A DNA stretch of 64,000 bases from Ashinkailepas kermadecensis (Eukaryota; Arthropoda; Thecostraca; Neolepadidae). Within the stretch, counting starts at the first letter, position 1. Each line of letters begins with the position of its first letter. The stretch spans positions 186,001 through 250,000 of the forward strand of contig JAOTOM010004377.1 of NCBI GenBank assembly GCA_034440615.1, in the 5' to 3' direction. Positions 31,701 through 40,544 of this stretch are shown piece after piece. The translations under genes were made by a program, and so were the position numbers. The notes beneath the pieces were generated by a model, which saw nothing but the letters and a program-made list of their open reading frames with translations, was not told the DNA's origin and ran no database searches.

Positions 31701-33415
31701 GAAGCGAATCGTCAAAGCCTTTTCTGCATCTCAGCTTTCCGTGATTGCATTACTACATACAAGATCAAGGGGTACGAGCGATAGGAAAGTGGTGGGGGGG
31801 GGGATGATTGTCAGGAAGCACCATTCTGCCACAGGGACGGCAACTACTTATATCATTTTAAGCGGGGGTGCCCGAGAGTGCCCCTCACTAGGTGCCTCCT
31901 GTACTCAGAGCGGCGCATTCGGCTGAAAATTTCAAGGAGGTGCATTCGAATATCCGGTAAATTCGGACATTTTTCCAGACATGGTGGTGCCTCTCTCCAG
32001 TCAGAGGGGTGCTACCGAAGATTGGGGGACTAGTCTCCCACCCCCGCTAACTACGCCCATGTACAAAATTACATACAAGATGGCATTTAGCCATGCAATA
32101 ATTCTGAACAGTTTGTTGCTAGAAACGTAAACTGACCGCATTTACTTGTTTTACTAAATCAATGAAATATTTTCAAAGCAGTCGATAAGTAGAATGACGG
32201 CATGTTCACATGGATTAGTGTGCACTCTCAGGATCGAAATGTCAGACATTAATGCCGACGTGAAACTCACAATGATGAACAATGATTGCATCTGGTTATA
32301 CAAACCAGGCACGTGGATTTCTGACATGATCGATATCCTGAAATTGTCTTCTCCGTTCAGGAATATCTCGGTTGAGAGGAATCGTACTGTATGAACTCCA
32401 ACAAGCACTTCTGCAAGTGGCTCGCAAGCTCTGGAAGAAGAAAAGGAGAAAGATGAATGACGATCTCATCGGACAATTTCAGGTACTTTGTGGCTTCGGA
32501 GACGCCGACGTGTTCTTAAAATAGCACCTTGTAAATATACAAAGCACAAGTCCATCACTTGGCCGCCATATCCCTGATTTACCAATCAATTATCGAATGT
32601 GAGCCAATGGTCGAAGTGAGATCAGTGGCGATTCAGTGACTTCCTGTAGTTTTGCTTCTCGCGACCCCTGTGCCGTGAGTGATGCGCCTGCAGAGAAGCA
32701 AGGTGGGGTCGCCTTCCCCCTGTAAATAAAAAGATGCATTGTCTCACCACCATGCCCGACTTTGGTCTGGTCGCGATTGAATGCGCGATTGTTTTTTTTA
32801 AAGAGGCGGGAGGGAGAAACCAAGACAATTTAGATGTGCCAAATATACCAAAATCCCGGCTGGTGCTTCTTCAATTCAGGATGAAAGAGAAATGTCAAGC
32901 GGGTCTTTGCATAGGCCTCCACACCCACCCCTCAGCTTAAAGCGATGGCTACGCCCACTGTCGATGCCAACTGTGTCACTATCTACGCCTACTGTCGCCC
33001 CTACGTGTGACCGTGACGCTCGGCTGTTGGACAGGAAGCCCGACAGGCGCTCAGTGGCGCCGTCTCGGTCCTGCGCTGGGAGCCGCGTGTTCAGCCGGAG
33101 GGACAGCTGGGTCTGGAGGCAGCCGAGGAGCTGGCGCAGCTGGACGCCTGGCTCGAGAAGCACGTGACGCGGGCCGTGCCGGCCGAGGGCGGGCCGCACC
33201 GCTCCGCCGTGGACAATGCGCCGGCCCGGGACGACTCACCACCCAGAAGCTCACGGCACACAAAAGCTGCGGACGATGCGGACAGTGCCGGCGTGCCCAC
33301 GTCCGGCGTGGTGAGCGGCGACTCGGACTCGGGAGCCGACACCGTCAGAGGTCTGTCTGTGATCGGTGGCGCGGTGAGCGCCGGGCTCGCCTCCGTGGTG
33401 CCCGGTGTAGAGTGA
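20565..33415 (+). CDS. SmydA-type SET and MYND domain protein, full span (5' end open)
   Basis: Putative protein-lysine methyltransferase or SET-type regulator of the arthropod SmydA class. Proposed coding exons: 20565-20787 (start unresolved), 21272-21633, 24109-24320, 28018-28184, 28892-29072, 31384-31534, 32361-32482, 33035-33415; about 600 residues. In order: MYND zinc finger (CPMCRGPAVSRCAGC, SYCGSDHQRRHWSAHRAAC); start of the split SET domain (HLVATRDIKRGELILRDRPL); a Cys-rich insert (CLGC...CGRCGWPLCSPAC); SET core (ICGIMNTNAYEI, LFEHNCVPNT, the counterpart of the NHSC motif); SET end (IYTDSLWGTWQRREHL); post-SET Cys cluster (FLCGCARC, CIHC, CDTCG); a helical C-terminal repeat region; and a Ser/Asp-rich tail. 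Splice phases agree at all junctions except entry to the third exon, where one extra C shifts the frame unless a different acceptor is used. SmydA substrates are poorly known, so the activity is inferred. Confidence 0.85.
20788..21271. other. SmydA-like intron, 484 bp
   Basis: GTGGGT...CCACAG. ACGTAAAGCAGACGCA/CGTAGAGCAGACGCA is a short duplication at about 20972 and 21005. Confidence 0.6.
21272..21633 (+). CDS. SmydA-like exon 2: SET insert
   Basis: Acceptor GCGCCACAG ends at 21271. Starts VGPCQLTAPLCLGCYRPL, which follows LM of the previous exon as expected for the family. Two further CxxC pairs and a helical region (VMRLLELRETDAAAWVTLLD) follow. Ends in AG with donor GTGCGG at 21634, phase 2. 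Confidence 0.85.
22510..22890 (+). repeat. Minisatellite with two unit lengths, about 35 bp and 45 bp
   Basis: CTAT(C/T)CCGAC recurs at 22535, 22571, 22617, 22652, 22698, 22743, 22778, 22823 and 22868, giving spacings 36, 46, 35, 46, 45, 35, 45, 45. The long unit has an extra GATGAGGGCG-type segment. Lies in the intron between exons 2 and 3 of the SmydA-like gene. Confidence 0.85.
23050..23072. repeat. C homopolymer tract
   Basis: CTCTCCCCCCCCCCCCCCCC: a long run of C, a likely site of sequence uncertainty. Confidence 0.8.
23725..23912 (+). repeat. Dispersed repeat family G, copy 1
   Basis: AGGTTTCTGAAAATTATTGG, CACAATACATGAAGGCAATG, TGTTA-AAGTTGAAATTATTG and ACACCCCTG appear in the same order at 26197-26388. 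No coding frame; probably a small non-autonomous element. Confidence 0.8.
24028..24090 (+). mobile_element. SINE family 2 tail, copy 4
   Basis: GGGTGCCATATGACCTATGC AGTCGATGCGCCCCTAGCC, then ACTAACTAACTAACTAG. Its tail lies 20-40 bases upstream of the SmydA exon 3 acceptor and supplies the best branch-point-like sequence there. Confidence 0.7.
24109..24320 (+). CDS. SmydA-like exon 3: SET core, with a frame anomaly
   Basis: Acceptor GGCGCGCCCAG ends at 24108, and CTAACTAACTAAC at 24072-24084 offers a branch point. Entering in phase 2 gives RFGQSQHSELLI, which fits the family, but then the frame is lost at TTCCACCG (24141-24148). From there the +1 frame reads HRICGIMNTNAYEIRLPE to VRAAVDIDK. 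Removing one of the two C at 24143-24144 joins the two parts. Alternatively, an acceptor at GGCCAG (ends 24118) keeps the frame without any change but gives a poorer N-terminal match. Donor GTGCGG at 24321. Confidence 0.75.
24570..24930 (+). repeat. Minisatellite, about 26-bp unit with a 104-bp higher-order period
   Basis: Units follow TATATCACGCTCCCGAGTCA CGGCTC. GAGTC(T/C)GGCTCCATATCAC recurs at 24620 and 24723, and the four units between are copied in order, so a four-unit block has been duplicated. Units degrade after 24840. Confidence 0.85.
24945..25085 (-). mobile_element. tRNA-derived SINE, family 3
   Basis: On the minus strand: GGTTAAGGTGTTGGGCTCTG (A-box-like), GGTTCGACACTCC (B-box), then CGGACATTTCCCAATCCAGC GGCCCACCGGCGAA, ending CGTCGTGAACCACCC. 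It is the best preserved member of this family here. Confidence 0.7.
25401..25615 (+). mobile_element. hAT-type MITE, copy 1
   Basis: Begins CAGAGGCGCAGCCAAGGGGG and ends AAAATCCTGGCTGCG. Interior landmarks (TTAGCAACCAAAAGTACACC, ATCAAACAAGA, TTTCATGACGT) match 49143-49315 on the same strand and 34341-34546 reversed. Confidence 0.7.
26197..26388 (+). repeat. Dispersed repeat family G, copy 2
   Basis: Partner of 23725-23912, same strand, same intron-rich region. Flanked by CCTACACCTGTAGGC on the left and CTGCCTGTAGGTG on the right, which may be its inverted ends. Confidence 0.75.
26389..26944. other. SmydA-like intron, no feature seen
   Basis: About 550 bp without recognisable structure. Confidence 0.45.
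26945..27275 (+). repeat. Tandem repeat, 104-bp unit, about three copies
   Basis: GAATGCCCTTCACG recurs at 27051, 27155 and 27258. Units contain GCCGAACGCCGTGGCTCC, GGTGCGAGCTCCCGAC and GCGAGTCCATTCAACA and are about 95% alike, so the duplication is recent. Confidence 0.9.
27480..27725 (+). repeat. GC-rich repeat of GGGGTGCACTCGAGC / AGGGGCGCCT motifs
   Basis: The phrase (G)GGGT(A/G)CACTCGAGC(C/T)TT CCC occurs at 27491 and 27675, with AAGGGGCGCC, AGAGGGGCGCC and AAAGGGCGCC between. A related stretch lies at 31860-32050 (GGTGCATTCGAATATCC, GAGGGGTGCTACC). Confidence 0.65.
27726..27896 (+). mobile_element. tRNA-derived SINE, family 1, copy 2, with intact target duplication
   Basis: Head: A-box-like TGGTCTAGGGGTAAGATGC, B-box GGGTTCGAATCTCACC. 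Body: GGCGTGAGAGATTGGCGACG CTATATGACTC...TGTCGTAAAAACC. Tail: (AACC)n. Flanked by CCCGGCCAAAGGGG at 27712-27725 and 27897-27910, a perfect 14-bp target-site duplication inside a G-rich repeat. The head differs from the copies at 10734 and 40786. Confidence 0.9.
28018..28184 (+). CDS. SmydA-like exon 4: SET C-terminus and post-SET
   Basis: Acceptor CGTCGGCAG ends at 28017. GEHLTSIYTDSLWGTWQRR then REHLLDSKHFLCGCARC, TELGTGLSSLRCIHCRCG. Contains the SET tyrosine and the Cys motif that binds the third zinc. Donor GTATGT at 28185, phase 2. Confidence 0.9.
28629..28720. repeat. (TA)n microsatellite, about 46 units
   Basis: Nearly pure TA for 92 bp, one C interruption near 28645. It lies in the SmydA intron 170 bp upstream of exon 5. 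Confidence 0.98.
28892..29072 (+). CDS. SmydA-like exon 5
   Basis: Acceptor CTGCCCCCAG ends at 28891. One base completes Gly, then YIAPTYPLREETDYTCDTCG, closing the Cys cluster, followed by a helix (TIAELTAEVTLLEEDPTIAA) to YSK. The donor GTCACT at 29073 is weak. Confidence 0.85.
29335..29725. repeat. Degenerate short tandem repeat (GCGAACATTTGC-like)
   Basis: Variants such as GCGAGCATTTGGCAATGTG, GCGAACATTTAGCAATGCG, ATGAACATCTGCGCTATC and GCGAACATTTGCATGAC follow one another with a period of roughly 15-16 bp and heavy divergence. Confidence 0.7.
29730..30535. other. SmydA-like intron, no feature seen
   Basis: No coding or repeat structure recognised. Confidence 0.45.
30541..30640 (+). repeat. 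Tandem repeat, 32-33-bp unit, three copies
   Basis: GGTCG(A/G)CGTGACC(A/G)ATCCATC ACACGTTTT repeated; followed at 30757-30778 by a run of about 22 T. Confidence 0.8.
30779..31383. other. SmydA-like intron before exon 6, no feature seen
   Basis: Contains repeated CTTCCACTTCTCGTGATCTT-like phrases at 31075-31150 (three imperfect units of about 33 bp) but no gene. Confidence 0.45.
31384..31534 (+). CDS. SmydA-like exon 6
   Basis: Acceptor CACTCGCAG ends at 31383. VLHPNHHLMLDLYYPLVHLY and RKQHLCRQLLSVADVLTPG are the helical C-terminal signature of SmydA proteins. Donor GTGAGC at 31535, phase 1. Confidence 0.9.
32361..32482 (+). CDS. SmydA-like exon 7
   Basis: Acceptor TCTTCTCCGTTCAG ends at 32360. 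Completes Gly then ISRLRGIVLYELQQALLQVA and a basic stretch KLWKKKRRKM, which could be a nuclear localisation signal. Donor GTACTT at 32483, phase 0. Confidence 0.85.
33035..33415 (+). CDS. SmydA-like exon 8 with stop
   Basis: Acceptor GCTGTTGGACAG ends at 33034. EARQALSGAVSVLRWEP, then a helix (AAEELAQLDAWLEKHV), fit the family C-terminus; the remaining 80 or so residues are Ser/Asp/Gly-rich, probably disordered, ending VVPGVE-TGA. Confidence 0.85.
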   Translation, partial: EARQALSGAVSVLRWEPRVQPEGQLGLEAAEELAQLDAWLEKHVTRAVPAEGGPHRSAVDNAPARDDSPPRSSRHTKAADDADSAGVPTSGVVSGDSDSGADTVRGLSVIGGAVSAGLASVVPGVE

Positions 33416-34340
33416 CAACTGCCTCAACGTCGGCACAAGAAGTGGCTGTTGGGCTTGTGTCTTGCTCATGTTGTACGGCTGCTCGATGTCGCATGTCGTT
33501 AACACTATCCGACCAGCGCAGAGGTGCTTGGACTTTAGTCCCAAACAACCGTACCGTGACTTCTGATCCAGAAGTGTATCGGTAGTTTTACCTTCTTTGC
33601 GAGAATTGCGATTGTCCTGGCTGAAATGTCACACTTAGGCCTGGCGTGAACAGATGCAATACAGATAATCCATAAGGTTCTTGGTCTGGGACCATAAGAC
33701 CACCGTCTACCATTGCCATCACAGGAGTCGGACCGAAAGTCGTACTGCCCCCGTGTGTGACTCTTCCCTGACTGGTGTGAAATATGTACTGTCTGAACCT
33801 GGAGATGTGCTTAGGTATAGTGGTCACGCTTGTGACACCGCAATAACACGGCTCACCAGTATTTGCGGACACGACTCCGCGTCAGCGTAGACACGAATCA
33901 ACAACTAAGAAATGGTACGTCTTGCCGCAATTCCTAACTTGACGTGGTTTAAAAAGTGGAAGTAGGAACTGCTACAGGGCGAATACAGAAGCCTGGCTTG
34001 GAGGGGGGGGGAGTGAAAAAATATCCGATGTCAAAAACTCACATCAGATTTTAACATTTCCCAGGTCTGTATTTTACGACAATATTTGTGTTATTTCAGG
34101 TTCTTAGGCTTGGAGGAACTGTCATTTTTTGGGGCAAAATATCGGCAAAAATCGGCCTATTGGGCGGGGAGCATGGCCCTTGTCCAATCGATTTGTTTCT
34201 GAACTGCTACATTACATGCTTCTGTTCTTTGCAAGACAGGCAGCGTGGATTTCAGGTGGCGTAAAGCCCGTGAGTGATTAGGGAATCTTATTGAGTGAGG
34301 AGCCTATGAGATTGAAACCGTCGCTACCACCAGGATTGAA
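33416..34340. other. Downstream of the SmydA-like gene, no feature seen
   Basis: I see no AATAAA close to the stop codon. No gene or mobile element is recognised. Confidence 0.45.
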
Positions 34341-34546
34341 ACAGGGCTAGGGTGCAGCCAGGATTTTATTACGGGGTGGTCCGACCAAAAACAAAATGTA
34401 AAGAAACAGATACCGCTTTCCGTGCGCTTTGCGAGTACACAATTTATCGTCTGTGTGGTCAGGTCAAAACATCAGGATTTCTTGTTTGATGTGGTGTATT
34501 TTTGGTCGCTTAGGAGGAGGGGGCTGCCCCCTTCGCTGCGCCTCTG
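34341..34546 (-). mobile_element. hAT-type MITE, copy 2 (inverted)
   Basis: On the minus strand starts CAGAGGCGCAGCGAAGGGGG and ends AAAATCCTGGCTGCACC. Interior TTTTGATGTTTT-like and AGCGACCAAAAATACACC motifs match the other copies. No target duplication visible. Confidence 0.65.
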
Positions 34547-34554
34547 GAACAGTG

Positions 34555-34885
34555 GAAGAAAACTCCCATTAGGCATGCCGATGTCGGCCGACTGCCAGCA
34601 CGTGTTGGGGCGAGCTCGACAGCTCGCAAGCGGCATGCCGACATCTCGGCCCGACATCGGCAAACTGACCTGGAATATCAAGATATGTCGGGTTGAGTTC
34701 AGCATATCAATAGCGGCCAGCCGACGTTGGGCCGTTTTCCGACATTTCACTCTTCAGCCGACAGCGGGCCATTAGCGTTCCGACAACAGCCCGACATCGC
34801 CTCAACATTGGCCCCACGTCGGATACATGTCGGCATGGGCGGACATTCCACTCCAAAGCCGACAGCAGGCCGCTGTCGGCATGTT
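34555..34885. repeat. Degenerate repeat of GCCGACATCGGC / CCGACAGCGGGCC motifs
   Basis: More than a dozen variants of CCGACA or TGTCGG occur within 330 bp on both strands, giving many small palindromes (GCCGATGTCGGC, CCCGACATCGGC, GTCGGCATG). Confidence 0.7.
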
Positions 34886-35454
34886 CACTGGGCTTGCAAT
34901 ACCACAAGATTGTTCAATTGTAACTTAAACCCTAATAGTAATTTCCTGCGAAATATTGCTGAAGGGCACGCAAACTTTAATGTGTTCGCACGAACATCTA
35001 CTCTGTTTTTGTAGCAAATGATGCTAGCGCTAGCATTGTTCGTCGAGTCACCAGGCTGGTTCCAGCTGTAAGCATGAAGGTCAAACCAAGGTTATGGTGG
35101 GGGCCAGTGGACCAACCTTATGAAATAGACTTGACCAGCCCTTTAACACGCGCGTAGGAGGGCCTCTCACAACGCGCACGGGAGGGAGATGCGGATTTGG
35201 ACCCCTAAGATCTCGGAAAATATTGAAGCTGGAAGCACAGCATTGAGGGGGATGGGGTAGATTACGGCTGTAGTGGACTCGTGTCAGTATAAATTTCATT
35301 ACTCTAGGTGAATGCCTTCAGGGTGAAATGAGGTCGAGATCGGCCAGCACACGGCGCCATCGCCCCACTTCACCGCAGTGGCGTAGCCAAGGGTGACGAA
35401 GGGGACAGCAGCCCCTCCTGGAGGTTCAGAGGGGCCCGCAGGGCCCCTCAAGAC

Positions 35455-35665
35455 GTAGGTACAGGGGGCCGGGAAGGGCCCCCTTGGCCGACGTGAAGGG
35501 TCCCTGGGCCGACGTGAAGGGCCCCTGGCCCGACGTGAAGGTCCCCTGGGCCAAAGTGAAGGGCCCTGGGCCAAAGTGAAGGGCCCTGGGCCAAAGTGAA
35601 GGGCCCTGGACTAAAGTGAAGGGCCCTGGGCCAAAGTGAAGGGCCCCTGGACTGACGAAAGGGGC
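35455..35665 (+). repeat. Tandem repeat of about 20-21 bp inside the hAT-like element
   Basis: GGGCCCTGGGCCAAAGTGAA repeated four or more times, flanked by GGGCCC(C)TGGGCCGACGTGAA variants. Confidence 0.9.
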
Positions 35666-36188
35666 CCTAGGCTGAAGGAGAGGGTCCGGGTCGATGAAGA
35701 TGGCCCTAAATCAGCGGAGAGTGCCGACGGACAGATGATGAGGGCCCTGTGCTGGGCCCAGTGCTGGATGAAGGGTTTCCAGGTCGACAGAGGGACCAGG
35801 ATCATTGGAAGGGCGGCTCCGTGCTAACGGAGGGGTCCCAAACCGGTATGAAAGGTTCCTGGGCTGACGGCGTGATCCAAGCCCAAGAAAGTGCCCCTGA
35901 CGGGCAAAGAGGAGGGCTTCCAGTGCGAAGCAAAGGGTCTCCAGGCCGATTGATAGGTGTTGTGCCCGACGGCCATGGCCACCACAGCGGCGGCGGCCGA
36001 CCCTGTGGCCACTGCGCCCCAGCGGCCACGGCCTTGCTAGCGGTGATGGCCGCAGGCACACACTGGCAGGTCTATATATACCTGTCATTGCACCGTAGCA
36101 CATGTGTCTTGATGTGCTCATTAACTGCTGCCATTTCATCATTTTTTATAACTGTTAAGCTATGGTATAGTACAATTGAACAGTATCG

Positions 36189-36191
<3 letters not shown>

Positions 36192-36251
<60 letters not shown>
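36192..36251. repeat. (TA)n microsatellite, 30 units
   Basis: 60 bp of pure TA, inside the hAT-like element. Confidence 0.98.
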
Positions 36252-36256
<5 letters not shown>

Positions 36257-36639
36257 CATAGGGGCCCTTTGAAAATAAAGCGACCGAAATCCGAGAAGTT
36301 TCGGAAAAGTTTTTTTTTGGGGGGGGGCATCTTCTGATGCTGGCCCTTTCCTGGACCAAATCCTGGCTATGCCACTGCCTCACCGACGAAGTCTTCATGT
36401 GACCTTTAACGCTCGGCGGCCGGCTGGTCGGTCGATTTTGTACCGCCGCAGTTCTTATACTTAGCAACGGATTTCGATTTTGTTTTTCATAGGATTCGTG
36501 GTTCAATTTATCACAAAGTTTCATTACAGATTACAGAAGATTTCATTACAATATTGCCTCCCGTTTAGGAGATATCGTCGAAAAACAGGAGGGGTGGGAG
36601 GATTCTGCCCTTCTCCCATGCGCGTGCTGGGGATGGGGG

Positions 36640-37580
36640 TGTATCAGAACGTCTAAGGATTCAGAGCATCGAATAGTTCAAAACTTCTAAAACCCTCTAA
36701 AGTTCAATTCCTCTTATGGTTCAAAACCCCTAATCGGCGGAAACTTCCTTCTGTTGGGGATGTTCAAAACTGCTAACGTATCAAAGCATCTAACAATTCA
36801 AAACCTCTAAAACGGTCAAATCTCCGAACGTTCAAATCAACAAACTGTTCATTAAACCTAACGGTTCAAAATTACTACTGTATCAAAATACCTGGAGTTC
36901 AAAGCCTCAAAGCGTTCAAAGCATCTAACGTTCAAAACCTCTAAAACGTTCAATACCTCTAAGGTTCAGAAAGCAACGTTGAAAATATCTAAGTGTTCAA
37001 AACCTCTAGACCTTGAGAAGTACTGCGTGTTCAAATCATCTACATCAAGAACTATGGTAAAATCGGTCACTGCGCGTGAAGCGCTCGGTGCCGTCGTTGG
37101 GCAGGTGAACGTTATTCCGGTTGAATTGCGTGTGTGGGAGGGAAGGGTGTGAAGTTCGAATGCGAAAACTCGGAAAGGAAATGCTTGCTTGAATTTTATC
37201 GCTCACACGACACCTGTCGGAGCAATATCATACTTCTTGAAGGAAAAAGTTCTTGATTAGTGGTTTTGAACACGTTAGAGGTTTTGATCGCAAGAGGTTC
37301 TGCACTCGTTTGCTATTAGACGGCATGAACTCTTTCTGTTTTTGCGGATTCGATGTTTTCATACCGTCGAGGTTTTGAACAGCCTTTGCTCGTTCGTGCT
37401 TTTGAGTTTTAAGATGCTTTGAACTCCTAGAGAATTTGAACGGTTAGGGGTTTTGAACATTAGAAGTTCTGAACTTCCCCAATACGCAATCAAATCTTCG
37501 AATTTAGAGGTTTTGAACGCTTAGTCCTTTTTATTCCAAGATGTTTTGAACCGTCAGAGCATTAGAGGTTCTGATATAGA
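36640..37580. repeat. Inverted pair of degenerate GTTCAAAACCTCTAA arrays
   Basis: From 36640 to about 37030 the plus strand repeats GTTCAAAACCTCTAA and variants (TATCAAAGCATCTAACAATT, GTTCAAAACTGCTAACG). From about 37240 to 37580 it repeats the complement (TTAGAGGTTTTGAAC, AGATGCTTTGAACTCC). A 200-bp spacer without the motif separates the halves. Confidence 0.8.
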
Positions 37581-37654
37581 CCACTGGGGATGCATAAGTG
37601 TCGCTTATGGCGTTGCAGGCACCACACCACCAACAATCACATGAACTCGCAATG

Positions 37655-37950
37655 CATGACCGCGAAACACTCGTAGGAAACACGTAAATAGCCATTCCTG
37701 CATGGCGTCGAACGTACATGAGCCGATTTGCTTCTCAATTAGAAATAAATGGCTACCTAGCGGTGCCGTCGAAAGTAGATGAGCCGACTTGCTTTAGGAA
37801 AACATAAACAGAAATAAAAATAAAAATTAGCATAACGTAAAACGACTACCCAGAGCAGCCATCGGACGTAGATGAGCCGATTTGCCTTGCAACTCATACC
37901 GTAAACGGCTACCCAGAGGTACAGCGGACATAGAAGAGCCGAATTGTAAA
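37655..37950. repeat. Repeat of GTAGATGAGCCGA(T/C)TTGC with GGCTACC
   Basis: ATGAGCCGATTTGC at 37717, ATGAGCCGACTTGC at 37778, ATGAGCCGATTTGC at 37871 and AGAGCCGAATTG at 37935, each with a nearby AACGGCTACCCAGAG or GGCTACCTAG. Four diverged units of roughly 60-95 bp. Confidence 0.7.
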
Positions 37951-39071
37951 ACACCGTACTAACCCAACTGACAACCCTGCATGGCATGCTTAGACTAACC
38001 CACTACTAACAACTAACACGCGGCGGCCGGCGTGATAGGCGGTGTGGACATGAATTACCTCCTTGTTCGCATGGTAAAGATCCCTCGGTGCTCTTCGATA
38101 AGAGTAGGCTAAAGCCGGCACCCTGGCAAATCAACTTCTCGCCACTCTCAAAACACCCCCACCCCACCCAAACTACGAATTATTTTGTGGAGGAGTACAG
38201 TAAAACTAAACCATATAGACATCAGGGAGCTGTCCCCAACCCAGACCCTCGCCTTCAGCACCTAAAATCACGCAAACTAACGTAAAATTCCTTAACGTAA
38301 ATGTCCACTTCCCTGCACCTTGATCGCAAACGTTCACTTTATCGACAGGCATGTAATGTAATCGCTTTAAAGGCGGCGCAAATGATCATTATGGTCCGGC
38401 ACGGCTAAAAAAAATCACTCTTCCCCCCCCCCCCTTGCCGTCAACTCTTGCTGACGGTAGAAAGGCTGCTGATTGGCTTACAGTGATTTTAACTTGGCCA
38501 ATGGGATGAAACCAATGTTGGCAGATCGCTGACGGTAAAAGAGCAATTGCAGGGCATCACTCAAGTGCAGAGTCCACAGGTGTCATGGCCGTGCCAAGAC
38601 ACCTGCTGGTATGGCGTGGGCTTATGTGAACGAAGACAGCGCTGACATGGTCTGACGCAACATGGACAAGTGAGTAAAATATGCTGTACGACTGCCTTCA
38701 AAAACGAAAATATGATCTTAGATCTTGCATCACATGAAATTAGCCGTCCAATGAGAAAAGAAACTGAACTAACTTCACCACCTAAGTCTCATTTGCATGG
38801 TTTATGCACCGTGAACACAAGCCGCTGACGCCCTGCTGACGGAAGCTGTTTGGGGTGGAGCTTATTTGTGTTGACGGCAGCACCGCAAGCTCTATTGAAC
38901 AGCCTTGAATAATTTTACGTCCAAAACTCAAAACTGGCGCTTTACAGTCAAAGCTGGCGTTCCCCAACAATCTACGAGTGTTGCATTCCAGGACTATATA
39001 GGGTTGCATGCGGTAAGTTAAGGATATTCATAGTTATATAACTATATTCTGAAACGATAAAATTATCATAT
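37951..39071. other. Intergenic, no gene seen
   Basis: TTGCTGACGGTAGAAAG (38447) and CGCTGACGGTAAAAGAGC (38529) with an inverted TTGCCGTCAAC (38435) suggest a small eroded element. Nothing coding. Confidence 0.45.
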
Positions 39072-39362
39072 TGCGTGCAAAGAATATATACGACCTTCAA
39101 TATACCAGGAGGTGCTGAGTTGACATGAAAAGTAACGATAAAGATTATACTTTATTACTCAACGTTTCGGCCAGGGGCCATCGTCAGGAGTGAATAACAC
39201 TCCTTCAAGTTCAAATAACACTCCTTCAGTTCAAGAATAACACTCCTGACGATGGCCTTGGCCGAAACGTTGAGTAATAAAGTATAATCTTTATCATTAC
39301 TTTTGATGTCAACTCAGCACCTCCTGGTATATTGAAGGTCATATTTTTTCTTTACACGCAAT
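39072..39362. mobile_element. Penelope-type terminal repeat hairpin (inverted pLTR pair)
   Basis: Left arm 39072-39193 and right arm 39237-39362 are near-perfect inverted complements: ATTGCGTG, GACCTTCAATATACCAGGAG, GTGCTGAGTTGACAT, TATACTTTATTACTCAACG, TTTCGGCC...GGCCATCGTC AGGAGTG. Reading out from the centre on the plus strand, the right arm has CCTGACGA-TGGCC-TT-GGCC-GAAACG. This resembles the Penelope-like element terminal repeat, in which a hammerhead ribozyme core (CUGANGA...GAAA) is known. Here no proper stem I or III could be drawn, so the ribozyme is not claimed. Confidence 0.65.
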
Positions 39363-39714
39363 GTCTAAAACCCAGGAGCATCTAAGAGCCATTCTTCATT
39401 GTATTAACACAATTATCATAATAACAGTGTCTGCTGCCCCTCCTCTGTCTGGCTTAGATAAGAAGTCCAGGATAATTTTGGTAAATTTGCAGTTTAAGGT
39501 AATTTCTCATTTCATGGAATTTCTCATTTTATTGCAATGTTAGTGAATGTGCTGAACATGACGTGACCACTCATTTGCCCTGCAAATGCATACTTTTAAG
39601 TTGGGAGACAAAATAACACCGAAGAAAGGGCTTGGCTTTTTTAGTAATACCTAGGTACCTACCTACCTATATCAAATAAAGTAATGTTCAAAAGATGGAA
39701 AAAGATGTAACATA

Positions 39715-39925
39715 ACATTACCTAACCTTGCCTAACCTTCCATGCAAGAATGCAGATTGTTTTTTAATGGGAAAATTTCCAAATATTCGTTTTTCTTTTA
39801 AAAAATCAAATTAAAAACATAACCTAACCTAGGCTAGCCTGAACTGTTCTTGATGACACAAAATTCAATGAAAAGCTTATAACTTTTAACAAAAACCTAA
39901 CCTAACTAAGCCAAACCTAACCCCT
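39715..39925 (+). repeat. Degenerate AACCT (telomere-like) motifs
   Basis: CCTAACCTTGCCTAACCTTCC, CATAACCTAACCTAGGC and AAAACCTAACCTAACTAAGC. AACCT/AGGTT is the arthropod telomere repeat; here it is interstitial and diverged. Confidence 0.6.
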
Positions 39926-40544
39926 TTGCATGGTTTATGCACTAATTGAACACAAGCTGCTTCATGCTTCTTGGAGGTAATAAGTGTGTAAAACTTGTCT
40001 TGTGTTTACCTTAAACTGCAGTAATACTGTAATTTCAACAGGCATGTTTTTATAAAATGTCTGTATTACATGGACTTTATCCATCCATATATCCATATAT
40101 CCACATCTTTCCTCTCCTGAAAATATGTCAAGTTTTATCCATATGTGCCAACATCCCCATGCCCACCCCACTTCCCACAACCCCTCAAAAACATCTGGTA
40201 TGTGCATGTGGCAATGGCATCTCCTGGTCTCTACCAATTTTAAAAAAGGAAAGCCAGTGTCCTCCCTGTGAATGTTTGGTGGCTCTTGCTGTTACAGTGA
40301 ATATTTTGAAAACAAATGTTTCAGTGCTAATTAGTGGTAAATGGCAACCTTATCATTATACTTGTGACATCCTAATCCAAATGGTATCCTTTTGTTTCCC
40401 ACCAGGTCTTTGCAGTGTGGTATGATTTTTTTACTACACATGTTGCAGGTGCATGTACACCCAGGTTTTACCTGATTAATCAAAGTTCTCCTTTTTGCAT
40501 GGCAATGTTGCTTTGAAATTTGCATACCCTTACCAAGCAGGTTC

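Larger units (their letters stand above)
35376..36377 (+). mobile_element. Complete non-autonomous hAT-like element
   Basis: Left end CAGTGGCGTAGCCAAGG; right end, on the other strand, CAGTGGCATAGCCAGGATTT. Flanked by CTTCACCG (35368-35375) and CCTCACCG (36378-36385), an 8-bp target duplication with one mismatch, as expected for the hAT superfamily. The inside holds no transposase: it is mostly the repeat at 35455-35665 and a (TA)n tract near the right end. About 1.0 kb. Confidence 0.8.

Noticed and set aside
39237..39330. Functional hammerhead ribozyme
   Set aside because: Core bases are present in order, but stem I cannot be drawn from adjacent sequence and stem III would be two base pairs. 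Kept only as a resemblance.
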